Assembly: GCF_009846885.1 (NCBI RefSeq)
Contig: NZ_WUWM01000019.1
Location: 62,001-126,000 of the forward strand
Source of the DNA: Paenibacillus puerhi
GTDB lineage: Bacteria; Bacillota; Bacilli; Paenibacillales; NBRC-103111
DNA length: 64,000 bases
Reading direction: 5' to 3'
Shown here: positions 1-8,984 of the stretch, one piece after another
Position numbering within the stretch: position 1 is the stretch's first letter
Layout: each line of letters opens with the position of its first letter
The notes under the pieces: model-generated
Told to the model about the DNA's origin: nothing
What the model saw: only the letters and a program-made list of their open reading frames with translations
Databases searched by the model: none
Program-made: the position numbers and the translations under genes

Positions 1-1
1 C

Positions 2-199
2 GTATACAGCATGGCGATAGGTGTCCTGAGCGCTGTGCTCGGATATTGGATGGCTGTCGTCCTTGACGCCTCCATCGCTGGCTGCATGATTACCGTGACC
101 GGTATTCTATTCGTCGCAGCCTTCCTCTTCTCGCCTTCGCACGGTATCGTCTGGCGCAAGCTCAAGCTGCACAAGCAGGCAAGAAATATCGCAGCCTGA
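2..199 (+). CDS. Metal ABC transporter permease, C-terminal end (partial)
   Basis: The reading frame is open from the window edge and ends at 199, so only the last 65 or so residues are visible. They show two hydrophobic helices followed by a short cytoplasmic tail with FSPSHGIVWRKLK, typical of the C-terminus of ABC-3 family permeases (ZnuB/MntC type) that import zinc or manganese. The metal cannot be told from this fragment. The rest of the gene and presumably its ATPase and binding protein lie upstream of the window. A terminator follows at 213. Confidence 0.7.
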   Translation, partial: VYSMAIGVLSAVLGYWMAVVLDASIAGCMITVTGILFVAAFLFSPSHGIVWRKLKLHKQARNIAA

Positions 200-212
200 G
201 AAGTTTTCCCTG

Positions 213-264
213 AAAGCCCCTGCTGCTCCGACCAAGGAGAGAGAGGGGCTTTCGCGCTTTTTTT
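213..264 (+). terminator. Rho-independent terminator after metal permease
   Basis: AAAGCCCCT pairs with AGGGGCTTT and is followed by a T-rich run. Confidence 0.75.
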
Positions 265-287
265 GACGATTCCCTGTCATGCGTGAA

Positions 288-317
288 TTACAGAAATCGC
301 TGAAATTATGATATACT
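288..317 (+). promoter_or_regulatory. Candidate sigma-A promoter of asnB
   Basis: TTACAG and TATACT are separated by 18 bases, about 55 bases before the asnB start codon. There is no T-box-like leader in the short gap. Confidence 0.45.
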
Positions 318-371
318 GATTTATCAACGAATTTCGCAGGCAGCTACACGCTATGAGGGGGACATACTGGA

Positions 372-2249
372 ATGTGCGGGATTACCGGAGTCATGTATTT
401 TGAAGATCGAGAACCATCGCGGGAACTGCTGACGAGCATGATCGACTGCATCGTGCATCGCGGGCCGGACGATAGCGGATTTTGGAGCGATAACCGGATA
501 GGGCTTGGTTTTCGTCGTCTTTCCATCATCGATATCAAGGAAGGACATCAACCGCTCGCCAACGAGGACGACAGCGTATGGATCGTGTTCAATGGCGAGA
601 TTTATAATTATAAGTATTTGCGCGATATGCTGCAGAACAAGGGGCATGTGTTCAAAACGCATACCGATACCGAGGTTATCGTTCACCTGTACGAAGAATA
701 CGGAGAAGCTTGTGTGGAGAAGCTGCGCGGGATGTTCGGCTTTGTCATCTGGGACAAGCGGCAGCGCAAGCTGTTCGGCGCCCGAGATCAGTTCGGCATC
801 AAGCCGTTCTATTATTACAAGGACAACACGCGCTTCCTGTTCGGCTCCGAGATCAAAAGCCTGCTCGCGGCGGGACTGCCGAAAAGTGTGAAAAGCGAGA
901 GCTTGTTCAACTACTTGACCTTTCAGTACGTTCCCGAACCGGATACGATGTTCCGCGATGTACATAAGCTGCCCCCGGGTCATACGATATCCTTGAGCTA
1001 TGACGGAAGCTTGTCGATTAAGCGTTACTGGGATCCGATGCTGCAGCCGGACGAAAGCCTTACGTTCGACGATGCGGTGGAACAGATCCGTTCCACGCTG
1101 CGCGATTCGGTTATTCATCATATGCAGAGCGATGTGGAGCGGGGCTGTTTTCTATCCAGCGGCATCGATTCTACGGCCATCGCGACCATGATGCGCTCGA
1201 TCGAGCCGATCCGGACCTTCTCCGTAGGCTTCGAGGGAGCGAATAACGAGACGCTGATCGCCCGCCAAACGGCTCAAGCGCTCGATACGGAGCATTACGA
1301 CAAGGTCATTACCGAGCAGGACTATTTCGCCACCCTGCCCCGGGCCGTCTGGCATCAGGACGAACCGGTCGCCGATCCGTCGGCGATTGCGCTGTATCAT
1401 GTAGCTCAGCTCGCCCGCGAGCATGTGACGGTCGTGCTGTCGGGCGAAGGAGCCGATGAGCTGTTCGGCGGCTACCGCATTTATTGCGAGCCCCAATCGC
1501 TTGCGCCGATCGAGCGGCTGCCGCATGGGGTGAAGCGGATGATGCATGCGCTCGCTCGTCTGCTGCCGGCTGGCTTCAAGGGCCGTGGGTATGTGCTGCG
1601 GGGTACGACTCCGCTGGAAGAGCGGTTTTTAGGGAATGCCAAAATTTTCACCGAGGACATGAAGGCGGATATTGTGAACGCGGACCGCGAGCTGCTGCGC
1701 TCATACCGCAATCCGATCCAGGTGGCCAAGACGTTCTATGATCGCAGCAAGCATCTGGATCCGGTCTCGCGCATGCAGTATATCGATATGAACCTGTGGA
1801 TGCCCGGAGATATTCTGATGAAGGCGGATAAAATGACGATGGCTCATTCCTTGGAGCTGCGCGTACCGTTTCTCGACGTGGAGCTGTACGAGGTGTCGAG
1901 GCGCATTCCGGCCAAATTCCGGATCGCGGAGGGAACGACAAAATATGTGTTCCGCAAGGCGATGGAGGGGATCATCCCCGAGTTTATCCTGAATCGCCCT
2001 AAGCTGGGCTTCCCGGTACCGATGCGCGACTGGATGAAGGGACAGCGGGGCTCCACGATATTGGAGCAGATCGAGGCCAGCGGCATCGACGACTATATCC
2101 GGATGGATTCGATTCGCTCGATGCTGGATGGCCATCGCAGCGGCAAGGGCGACTACGCCCGCCGCATCTGGACGATCTACATGTTTGCCCTCTGGCACTC
2201 TACGTATATGAAAGAGGAAAACCGTCCCGCTCTGGCGCATGCTCTCTAG
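372..2249 (+). CDS. asnB: Asparagine synthase (glutamine-hydrolysing)
   Basis: 625 residues, the usual length of AsnB. It makes asparagine from aspartate, ATP and glutamine in the cytoplasm. The protein begins MCGITGV, so Cys2 becomes the N-terminal nucleophile of the class II glutaminase domain (about residues 1-190, with the HRGPDD motif). The C-terminal half is the synthetase with the ATP-pyrophosphatase loop (LSSGIDST near residue 260) and the SGEGADELFGGY motif. A purine-rich ribosome site (GAGGGGGA) lies 11 bases before the ATG. It stands alone between a terminator and an HAD phosphatase gene. All expected catalytic motifs are present. Bacilli often have several asn paralogues, so the exact paralogue is uncertain. 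Confidence 0.93.
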   Translation: MCGITGVMYFEDREPSRELLTSMIDCIVHRGPDDSGFWSDNRIGLGFRRLSIIDIKEGHQPLANEDDSVWIVFNGEIYNYKYLRDMLQNKGHVFKTHTDTEVIVHLYEEYGEACVEKLRGMFGFVIWDKRQRKLFGARDQFGIKPFYYYKDNTRFLFGSEIKSLLAAGLPKSVKSESLFNYLTFQYVPEPDTMFRDVHKLPPGHTISLSYDGSLSIKRYWDPMLQPDESLTFDDAVEQIRSTLRDSVIHHMQSDVERGCFLSSGIDSTAIATMMRSIEPIRTFSVGFEGANNETLIARQTAQALDTEHYDKVITEQDYFATLPRAVWHQDEPVADPSAIALYHVAQLAREHVTVVLSGEGADELFGGYRIYCEPQSLAPIERLPHGVKRMMHALARLLPAGFKGRGYVLRGTTPLEERFLGNAKIFTEDMKADIVNADRELLRSYRNPIQVAKTFYDRSKHLDPVSRMQYIDMNLWMPGDILMKADKMTMAHSLELRVPFLDVELYEVSRRIPAKFRIAEGTTKYVFRKAMEGIIPEFILNRPKLGFPVPMRDWMKGQRGSTILEQIEASGIDDYIRMDSIRSMLDGHRSGKGDYARRIWTIYMFALWHSTYMKEENRPALAHAL

Positions 2250-2392
2250 GAGCGGAGGGCGGGCGCGCAAGCCTGCTCGTTGGCACCGAGGCCCAGTGAC
2301 ATACTGACAAAGGGTCGCCGGTGCGTGGCAAGCCTTGATTCACCTGACTCAAAGCGGTTGAACTATAGGATAGAAAGAGGCTGAGAAGCACG

Positions 2393-3136
2393 ATGGGACG
2401 TTACCGGTTGATTGCGCTCGATATGGATGGGACGCTGCTGACAGAGGAGAAGACGATTTCTGAAGAGAACCGTGCGGCTATTCTGGCTGCCGAGGACGCG
2501 GGGATTAAGGTCGTCTTCGCGACGGGCCGCGGCCTTCAGAGCGCATTGCCTTATGCCGTGGAACTGGGCCTTGAGTCTCCCCTTGTCACGGTGAACGGAG
2601 GCGAGGTCTGGAAGACGCCGGACGAGCTGCTGGAGCGGCACACGCTGAAGGCCGAGCAGGTGAGCCGGATGCATGAGCTTGCCGTTCAGTACGACCCTTG
2701 GTTTTGGGCCTACTCGGTCAGCGGGATATTTAATAAGGAGAACTGGCAAGACGTCGGCAAGGTGGAGGAAAGAGAGTGGCTGAAGTTCGGATATTACACC
2801 GAAAATCTCGAGTCGCTGCTCACGATCCGGGACCAATTGGAGAAGACGGACCTGTTCGAAATTACCAATTCCCATCCTTGCAATATCGAATTGAACCCCA
2901 AGGGCGTCAGCAAGGCCAGCGGCCTGCACCGGTTATGCGAGCTGTACGGAATCGGGATGTCGCAGGTTATCGCGATGGGCGACAGCCAGAACGATATCGC
3001 CATGATCCGCGAAGCCGGGCTCGGCGTAGCGATGGGCAATGCTCAGGAGGAAGTCAAAGGGCTGGCAGACATGGTGACGCTGTCCAATGAGGAGCACGGC
3101 GTGGCGAAAATCATCCGGGAGCATGCGCTCGCCTGA
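2393..3136 (+). CDS. Cof-type HAD-IIB family phosphatase
   Basis: 247 residues. The N-terminus carries the HAD nucleophile motif DMDGTL (Asp10 and Asp12), motif II is in FATGRG, and motif IV is the GDSQND segment near residue 200, with a Cof-type cap in between. Such enzymes dephosphorylate small phosphometabolites such as sugar phosphates or flavin and pyridoxal phosphates. The substrate cannot be read from sequence. It lies 143 bases after asnB and 29 bases before the DUF456 gene, which may share its transcript. Confidence 0.88.
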   Translation: MGRYRLIALDMDGTLLTEEKTISEENRAAILAAEDAGIKVVFATGRGLQSALPYAVELGLESPLVTVNGGEVWKTPDELLERHTLKAEQVSRMHELAVQYDPWFWAYSVSGIFNKENWQDVGKVEEREWLKFGYYTENLESLLTIRDQLEKTDLFEITNSHPCNIELNPKGVSKASGLHRLCELYGIGMSQVIAMGDSQNDIAMIREAGLGVAMGNAQEEVKGLADMVTLSNEEHGVAKIIREHALA

Positions 3137-3165
3137 TGCGCAGACTTTAGAGAGGAGCGGTCGGC

Positions 3166-3654
3166 ATGGTGATAACGGCTTGGATCATCGTCATCCTCTT
3201 GTTCGCGGTCGGTATGGCTGGGGCGGTATACCCGGTTCTGCCCGGAGCGTTGGCGATTTACGGAGCCTACTTTGTCTATGGGTGGATGATCGGCTTCAAG
3301 CCGTTCGGCGTATGGTTTTGGCTTCTTCAAACGACGATCGTGGCGGTGCTTATGGTCGCCGATTATTTGGTGAATGCGATAGGAGTCAAAAAATTCGGAG
3401 GCAACCGGGCCTCCGTCGTCGGCAGCACCATCGGGCTGATCGCCGGGCCATTCGTGATTCCGGTGGTGGGCTTGATAGCGGGCCCCTTTCTAGGCGCCGT
3501 TGTCGGCGAACTGATCGTGGGCACGCCGGTCAAGCAGGCGCTGCGGGCTGGTCTGGGCGCATTGGTCGGGTTTTTCTCCGGTTTGTTCGTCAAGGTTACG
3601 CTGCAGCTGCTGATGATTATTTTGTTCATCGTCTGGGTCGTGCGCTTTGCGTAG
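3166..3654 (+). CDS. DUF456 family membrane protein
   Basis: 162 residues, nearly all hydrophobic, with about four or five membrane helices and glycine-rich turns (PVLPGALAIYG, NRASVVGSTIGLIAGPF, GPFLGAVVGEL). The pattern matches DUF456, a family of small integral membrane proteins of unknown function common in Firmicutes and actinobacteria. A GAGGAGCGG ribosome site precedes the ATG. It sits 29 bases after the HAD gene and is followed by a terminator at 3699. Confidence 0.85.
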   Translation: MVITAWIIVILLFAVGMAGAVYPVLPGALAIYGAYFVYGWMIGFKPFGVWFWLLQTTIVAVLMVADYLVNAIGVKKFGGNRASVVGSTIGLIAGPFVIPVVGLIAGPFLGAVVGELIVGTPVKQALRAGLGALVGFFSGLFVKVTLQLLMIILFIVWVVRFA

Positions 3655-3698
3655 CCATAACCCGTTAGACGAAGGCATGATTGGAAGCATGACAAGAG

Positions 3699-3728
3699 GA
3701 CCGGCCGGCGAATTGCCGGGCGGTCTTT
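3699..3728 (+). terminator. Terminator after DUF456 gene
   Basis: GACCGGCCGGC and GCCGGGCGGTC form a strong stem followed by a short T run. Confidence 0.65.
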
Positions 3729-3762
3729 CGCACGAAGGATCGGTAGGGAAGAAGGGGAAAAG

Positions 3763-5466
3763 TTGGCAAAGGATACGAAGGATTCGTTAGTCAAAGGGAC
3801 GCTGATCTTGACGCTGGCGGCGCTGGTAGCGCGCGCGCTGGGCGTGGTGCAGCGCATCCCGCTCGTCTATTTGCTGGGAGATATCGGGATGGCCGCGTAC
3901 GGGATTGCTTTCAACCTGTACTCGGTGCTGTTGGTTGTCGCGACGGCGGGCATCCCCAGCGCACTCAGCAAGATGATCTCGGAGCGGACTTCGCTCGGGC
4001 GACATGAGGAAGCGGACCGCATCTATCGGGCTGCGCTTTGGTTTGCGGCTGTTGCCGGCGTGGTGATGACGGCGGTCATGTATGCGGGGGCGCCGTATTT
4101 CGCCCGCAGCATCCTTAACCCGCAGGCGACGCTGCCGATCCAGGCCATCGCCCCCGCCTTGCTGTTATTCCCGCTGATCGCGATCATGCGGGGGTATTTT
4201 CAAGGGCGCCGGATGATGATGCCGGGCGGCATCTCGCAAATTATCGAGCAAATCTTCCGCGTCGCCACCTCGGTGGCGCTGGCCTACTTGCTGCTCAGCC
4301 ATAGCCTTGACGCAGCGGTAGCCGGCGCGTCGTTCGGGGGCGTGATGGGCAGCGTAGCCGCGGCTGCGGTGATGCTGTACTACGCGCTGCGCCTGAGGAA
4401 GCGCGACCGGGGCGAGCGCGCTCAGAGCAGCGGCGTCGCTGTCCCGGCCGCCGAGCCGAACCAAGCAGACCGTACCGGCAGGGCCGAGAGCGAAGCTGCC
4501 GGAGGACTGCTTACTTTCCGCACTATTTACGCGCAGATGTTCCGGCTTTCCGTGCCGATCGTTATTTTTTCCATGACCGTTACGCTGATCTATACGATTG
4601 ACTCCTCGATCGTTACTCTTCTGCTGAAGGATCAGGTTGGCGAGCATACCGCCCGCGAGCTGCTGGGGATCCTGACAGGCCGGGCTCAATCTCTGGCAGG
4701 TATCCCGATTATACTTGCGGTTGCTTTAAGCCAGTCGATCGTTCCGATTATCTCGGGGGCCTATTCGCAGAACGATATGAAGCAGGTTTCCGCCCAAACC
4801 TCCAAGGTGCTGCAGCTGGCCTTGTTGTCGGGCCTGCCCATGGTGCTGCTGATCGCATTGGGCGCCCGGCCGCTGAACGGATTTATTTTCGGCAATGCCG
4901 CGGGGTCGGTCGTTGTGGATGCGCATGCGGGGCCGATCATCGCTGCCCTGACGGTATCGGCTATTTTCCAGATCGTCATGCAAACATCCGGCGCTGTGTT
5001 GATGGGGATGGGAAGGATGAAGCCTCTGGTGCTTGGCGTAGCGGTCGGAATCGCAGCGAAGCTGCTGCTCAGCTTCGTCCTCGCGCCGATATGGGGCATC
5101 TATGGCATTATCGCCGCCACGGCCCTATGCTTCATCTTGATGACAGCGATTAATTTGCGTGTGCTTCACCAGTCCGTTCCTTTCCGTATTTTCAGCGCTC
5201 GGCGCTGGGCGGGGCTGATCGCCTCCACGCTGCTTGTCGCGCTTGGAGGATTGCTGCTGGATGCCGTTGTCTATAAGTCGGTTCAACCATTCGGCTGGGT
5301 TCGGGCTAACGACTTCGTGCAGGCGGTCATCGTGTGCGGTGTCGTCGGCGTGCTTTATACAGGCTTGCTCTTCGCTACGCGCGTGATAAGCGTTCAGGAC
5401 TTGAGCAACCTGCCTGGACCGCTTCGCAAATTGCTTTCACCTCTGCTGCGACGCTTGAAGAAATAG
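3763..5466 (+). CDS. Lipid-linked oligosaccharide flippase, MurJ/SpoVB family
   Basis: 567 residues with about 14 membrane helices. The start VKGTLILTLAALVARALG, followed by the loop PLVYLLGDIGMAAYG, is typical of the YtgP/SpoVB branch of the MOP exporter superfamily. These proteins move lipid-linked wall precursors such as lipid II across the membrane. A hydrophilic Arg/Glu/Ala-rich loop sits near residues 210-245. The start is a TTG preceded by GAAGGGGAAA. It ends 18 bases from the convergent DUF2515 gene. Whether it serves vegetative wall synthesis (YtgP-like) or the spore (SpoVB-like) is open. Confidence 0.87.
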   Translation: MAKDTKDSLVKGTLILTLAALVARALGVVQRIPLVYLLGDIGMAAYGIAFNLYSVLLVVATAGIPSALSKMISERTSLGRHEEADRIYRAALWFAAVAGVVMTAVMYAGAPYFARSILNPQATLPIQAIAPALLLFPLIAIMRGYFQGRRMMMPGGISQIIEQIFRVATSVALAYLLLSHSLDAAVAGASFGGVMGSVAAAAVMLYYALRLRKRDRGERAQSSGVAVPAAEPNQADRTGRAESEAAGGLLTFRTIYAQMFRLSVPIVIFSMTVTLIYTIDSSIVTLLLKDQVGEHTARELLGILTGRAQSLAGIPIILAVALSQSIVPIISGAYSQNDMKQVSAQTSKVLQLALLSGLPMVLLIALGARPLNGFIFGNAAGSVVVDAHAGPIIAALTVSAIFQIVMQTSGAVLMGMGRMKPLVLGVAVGIAAKLLLSFVLAPIWGIYGIIAATALCFILMTAINLRVLHQSVPFRIFSARRWAGLIASTLLVALGGLLLDAVVYKSVQPFGWVRANDFVQAVIVCGVVGVLYTGLLFATRVISVQDLSNLPGPLRKLLSPLLRRLKK

Positions 5467-5483
5467 CTTTAGCTTTGCAAGCC

Positions 5484-6776
5484 TTACCTGAACAGCTCGC
5501 CCGCCCGTACGGCCAGCTCAATCTTCTTCAGGCCGCTGCCGTATGCTTGCGTCAAATCATAGCGGGCTGGTATCGGGATATCGCCCAAGTAATCGAGCGC
5601 GGATAAGTCGCAGAACCAGTCTCCAGGCTCCGGATCGGCAGCCGGCCAGTCCGGCCATACGTCCGCCAGAGCCGGGCTGTATAGCTTCCTGGCGCCTGCT
5701 TTCAGCCGAATGCCATCCAGATCCAGCTTCTCCTGAAGCTCTCCACGCAGGCGTGGAGGCTCTTCCCTGGCGGGAGCGAACAAATGCGGCCAGTAGTCGG
5801 CCCTGGAACCGGTATGGGGCCTGGCAAAGGCAAAGCGAACCGCGCCTTCGTGCACGGCAGGAATGGCGAATAGCAGGGCATACATCTGCTTGCCGATTTC
5901 AATCCGCTCCTTCAAGCTGGTGAACCTCTCCAGTGTGAGACCTGCCAGGCGGCATGCTTGTGTCCGAGCATGAGGAAGCAGCATCTGGTTCAGCTGCAGC
6001 AAAGCCTGGGCCTGGAAGAAAACAGTCGAGATGACATGCTGCCGGTAGGCCGGGTTGCGGACGACGCGTTCTTCGATGTAATGCTGTTCGTTAATGATCA
6101 AGCCGATCGTAAGCAGGGAAACGTCGGGCTTCTCCCAGTGGCTTTCCCAAAGCAGCCGCATAAAGCGCGATACCCCTAGCTCCGGAAGCAGATGAAACAG
6201 CGGTCTGCGAGCCTTGATGCTTGCTTCGTAGACCAGCAGCTGAGGGTACGCGTCCCGAAAAATAAGCGCGTTCGCCCGCTCGAGAAAGCCGAATATCCAG
6301 GTGCGCTTCTCGCCATCCAATAAGAAGGGGACGAATTCTCCGCATAGATCCGTCATGGCCCAGCCGCCGTTCCGCGATACCATATGCGCGAGAAACGCCC
6401 AGTGGAGCTCGGGGCGATCTCGATAAACCCGCAGGTACGCCTCTGTGCGGGTCACGTTGTTTCGTCCCAGCTCGTCGCGTTCAGTCCGGATGCGGGCAAG
6501 CAGTTGTCTTTCCTCATCGGACAAAGCCTCCGGCATAGCGTCTGACAGGGAAATCCCCGGGTTCCCGGAGCAGCGGGCTGCGAGCTGAGAGACCGCATCC
6601 GCGCTCAGGCGTATATACCGGATTTCCTTGTCCTCCCTTGCTGTAAACCTGCCCCATGCCGAGCTGAGCCGGTGACGCAGTCGGTTTCCGAGCTTGCGGG
6701 CATTAGCGCTCATCGCCTTCAATATCCCAAGGCTTATCCAAGAGCGGCGCCGCTCGCGGGACTTGCTGCGATTCAT
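5484..6776 (-). CDS. DUF2515 family protein (YppC-like)
   Basis: 430 residues from the ATG at 6776, which is preceded by AGGTGG. The frame is open further upstream, but that would overlap the oppositely oriented lipoprotein gene and lacks homology-like sequence. The segments WAFLAHMVSRNGGWAMTDL and FLERANALIFRDAYPQLLVY match what I know of Bacillus YppC and DUF2515. Function is unknown and no catalytic motif is evident. The N-terminus is basic (RSKSRERRRSW). It is transcribed convergently with the flippase gene. Confidence 0.8.
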   Translation of the reverse strand: MNRSKSRERRRSWISLGILKAMSANARKLGNRLRHRLSSAWGRFTAREDKEIRYIRLSADAVSQLAARCSGNPGISLSDAMPEALSDEERQLLARIRTERDELGRNNVTRTEAYLRVYRDRPELHWAFLAHMVSRNGGWAMTDLCGEFVPFLLDGEKRTWIFGFLERANALIFRDAYPQLLVYEASIKARRPLFHLLPELGVSRFMRLLWESHWEKPDVSLLTIGLIINEQHYIEERVVRNPAYRQHVISTVFFQAQALLQLNQMLLPHARTQACRLAGLTLERFTSLKERIEIGKQMYALLFAIPAVHEGAVRFAFARPHTGSRADYWPHLFAPAREEPPRLRGELQEKLDLDGIRLKAGARKLYSPALADVWPDWPAADPEPGDWFCDLSALDYLGDIPIPARYDLTQAYGSGLKKIELAVRAGELFR

Positions 6777-6909
6777 CTCATCGCCACCTGAGCATAAAGT
6801 AAAAGCTACAGATTGTAGATTTTTTGTCTGGAATAACGAAACATTTCCTGATATGGTTACGTATATAACTATTGAGCTTTTATTTATGTAAAATCGTAGG
6901 AGGTAGAAG

Positions 6910-8526
6910 ATGAAGAAAAGAAATTGGAACTTCAGAGCCGGCCTGATGGCCTCGGCGCTCGCAATCGGCCTTGCAGGCTGTGCGCCTGTAGGAACGGTCG
7001 ATGTGAGTAAAGCCATCTCGAATTCGTACGCGATTAAATCCGCGCAATCTTCGTCAAGCTTGACCTTTGAGCTGATCCAAGAGCCGTCGGCGAGCTTGAC
7101 AGCGGAACAGAAGCGCGTGATGGACTTGTTTAAAAACTTCAAGATCGATATCACGGATTCCAAGCAGCAAGGGTTGACCAGCGCTTCCATGAAGGGTACA
7201 TTGTCTTACGGCAGCTCGAGCATTCCTTTTCACCTTACCATGACTGATTTGGATTATGTCCTCGATATTGAAGGCGCCAAGAAACCGATCGTGGTCAGCA
7301 ATAGCGACATGGCGTTTGGCAGCAACCCGGCTGCGGTAGCTATGCTGACCGAGGAGCTGCAAAAGCAGATCCAGGATCTTACCTTAAAAGCCGTTGATTC
7401 GATGCCGAAACTCTCCAGCTTCTTCACCAATAATTTCCCGAATCCGAAGAACATCAAAGTTGAAGACGCTTTGATCACGGTAAATGGGGAATCCATTGAG
7501 ACTCAGAAGCTGTCCCTAGAAGTAAAGGGCGGCGAGCTGATCGGCTTGGTGAAGGGCTTCCTGCAGAACGTACTTAAGGACGAGCAAGGTCTTAAGGACT
7601 TCATCGCCGTGATCTACGATCTGTATGTGCCGATTGTCAAGGAATCCATCAAAGCTGCTGAGGCATCCATGCCGGAAGGCGAAGGCAACCCTATGATGGA
7701 TCAGATCACACCTTTCCTGGAGAACAAAACGCTGGCGGTTGAATTCCTTTATACGTTCGTCAAAGGCAGCCTCGAGCAAAGCGTAGCAAACTTCGATCAG
7801 ACCATCGACAACCTCCCCGGCGCCGAAGGCGGCTCCTTGAAGGATGCGTTGAACGATGACCAATCTTTGAAAATGGACTTGTACTTGGATAAGGATCACT
7901 TTACGCGCAAGTCGTTGACAGAAGTCCAGCTGGCCTTCCCGGCATGGTCGGAGCAAGGGATCAAATCGCTTAAGGTCACGTCCGCTAGCGAGATGTGGAA
8001 CATTAACCAGCCGGTTTCGATCGATAAAATCGATGTGTCGGGTGGCGTAATCAACTGGAAGGGCAACTCGGGCAGATTGACGGCAGGAAAGCTGGTCGGC
8101 TCTCTGGATCCGAAATCCGATCTGTACAAGCTTCTGAAGGATGAGCTGAAAATTACTAAGAAAAACGTAAGCATGCATGTTCCGGCGGCAGGAGACGACA
8201 GTCTGAACTTCTTGCCTCAGCCATACAATAATGAAGGAACTGTCATGGTTCCGGTTCGTTTCGTAACCGAGCAGTTGGATGCTGAAGTTGAGTGGGATGC
8301 CGCTGCTAAGCAAGTGAAGATTACAGATCCGCTGACAGGCAAAGTTGCTGTGCTGACGATCGACAGCAAGCAGGCGACGGTTGACGGCAAAGCGTTCGAG
8401 CTGGAACAGCCGGCTGCACTGGTAGAAGGTAATACTTACGTGCCGGTCCGTTTCGTAGCCGAAAGCATGAACGCCAAGGTTGGTTGGACGCAAGAGACGC
8501 AAACGGTCGAGATTACACGCGACTAG
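6910..8526 (+). CDS. Stalk-domain lipoprotein (copper amine oxidase N-terminal-like)
   Basis: 538 residues. A signal peptide ends in a lipobox (IGLAGC, Cys near 24), so the protein should be lipidated and anchored outside the membrane. The middle is a long helical, acidic and polar region with no recognised family. The last 110 residues hold the paired motifs VMVPVRFVTEQLDAEVEWD and YVPVRFVAESMNAKVGW, the repeat of the copper amine oxidase N-terminal (stalk) domain common in Paenibacillus surface proteins. AGGAGGTAGA precedes the ATG. It is a single-gene unit ended by a strong terminator. A role in the cell envelope is inferred only. Confidence 0.85.
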   Translation: MKKRNWNFRAGLMASALAIGLAGCAPVGTVDVSKAISNSYAIKSAQSSSSLTFELIQEPSASLTAEQKRVMDLFKNFKIDITDSKQQGLTSASMKGTLSYGSSSIPFHLTMTDLDYVLDIEGAKKPIVVSNSDMAFGSNPAAVAMLTEELQKQIQDLTLKAVDSMPKLSSFFTNNFPNPKNIKVEDALITVNGESIETQKLSLEVKGGELIGLVKGFLQNVLKDEQGLKDFIAVIYDLYVPIVKESIKAAEASMPEGEGNPMMDQITPFLENKTLAVEFLYTFVKGSLEQSVANFDQTIDNLPGAEGGSLKDALNDDQSLKMDLYLDKDHFTRKSLTEVQLAFPAWSEQGIKSLKVTSASEMWNINQPVSIDKIDVSGGVINWKGNSGRLTAGKLVGSLDPKSDLYKLLKDELKITKKNVSMHVPAAGDDSLNFLPQPYNNEGTVMVPVRFVTEQLDAEVEWDAAAKQVKITDPLTGKVAVLTIDSKQATVDGKAFELEQPAALVEGNTYVPVRFVAESMNAKVGWTQETQTVEITRD

Positions 8527-8538
8527 ATGATAGAAGGT

Positions 8539-8568
8539 CCGGGATGCATGAGCATCCCGGGCTTTTTT
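8539..8568 (+). terminator. Terminator after stalk-domain lipoprotein
   Basis: A perfect 9-bp stem, CCGGGATGC and GCATCCCGG, with an ATGA loop, followed by GCTTTTTT. Confidence 0.9.
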
Positions 8569-8678
8569 GTATGGAGAACGGGCATAGCGATTACGTTCAT
8601 CCGGCACTCCGATTGCGCCTAGTATGGTTAGGTTATCCTATCAAGCGGTTTATTATACGGATTGATCAGGAGACGTAA

Positions 8679-8733
8679 AGAAGCCAGCCCCCGATCAGCC
8701 TCCTCTGGTGAAGGAGCTTCGGGAGCCGGCTTT
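8679..8733 (-). terminator. Terminator of the SPFH-RHH operon
   Basis: AAGCCAGCCCCCGA and TCGGGAGCCGGCTTT form an imperfect long stem downstream of the ribbon-helix-helix gene, with a TTCTTT tail on the minus strand. Confidence 0.55.
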
Positions 8734-8746
8734 AGGATAGGCCTGC

Positions 8747-8974
8747 TTATTCGACTTCGTCATTCGGGCTGGACGTTGAGCTGGATGAAGGGTTCTCTGC
8801 GCGGCTGGTGGAGGGCGGACGCTGCGGTCCCAGTCTGCCGGCCCGGGCTGCGGCTTCCCGCAGCAGGTATTCGATATGGCTGTTCACACTGCGGAAATCG
8901 TCTGCCGCCCAACGCTCGAGCGCCTCATAAAGCTTAGGATCCAGCCGCAGAGCAAAATTTTTCTTCGCGGCCAT
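8747..8974 (-). CDS. Ribbon-helix-helix (Arc-type) DNA-binding protein
   Basis: 75 residues. The first 45 (KKNFALRLDPKLYEALERWA, then SVNSHIEYLLREA) fit the Arc/MetJ ribbon-helix-helix fold, with a beta strand that inserts into the major groove. The C-terminal 30 residues are a disordered Ser/Pro/Asn-rich tail. It starts 10 bases after the stop of the SPFH gene and shares its transcript. The same pairing suggests a functional link, perhaps autoregulation, but no operator was identified. An antitoxin role is possible, although no toxin gene is adjacent. Confidence 0.75.
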   Translation of the reverse strand: MAAKKNFALRLDPKLYEALERWAADDFRSVNSHIEYLLREAAARAGRLGPQRPPSTSRAENPSSSSTSSPNDEVE

Positions 8975-8984
8975 GGCGGACGCC

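Noticed and set aside
5893-5908. ATTTCAATCC, a ten-base match to the reverse complement of the repeat end, inside the DUF2515 gene
   Set aside because: It lies within well-formed coding sequence (reads IEIG) with no hairpin or second repeat feature.
6777-7190. Upstream extension of the DUF2515 frame
   Set aside because: It overlaps the opposite-strand lipoprotein gene, and a good ribosome site marks the start at 6776.
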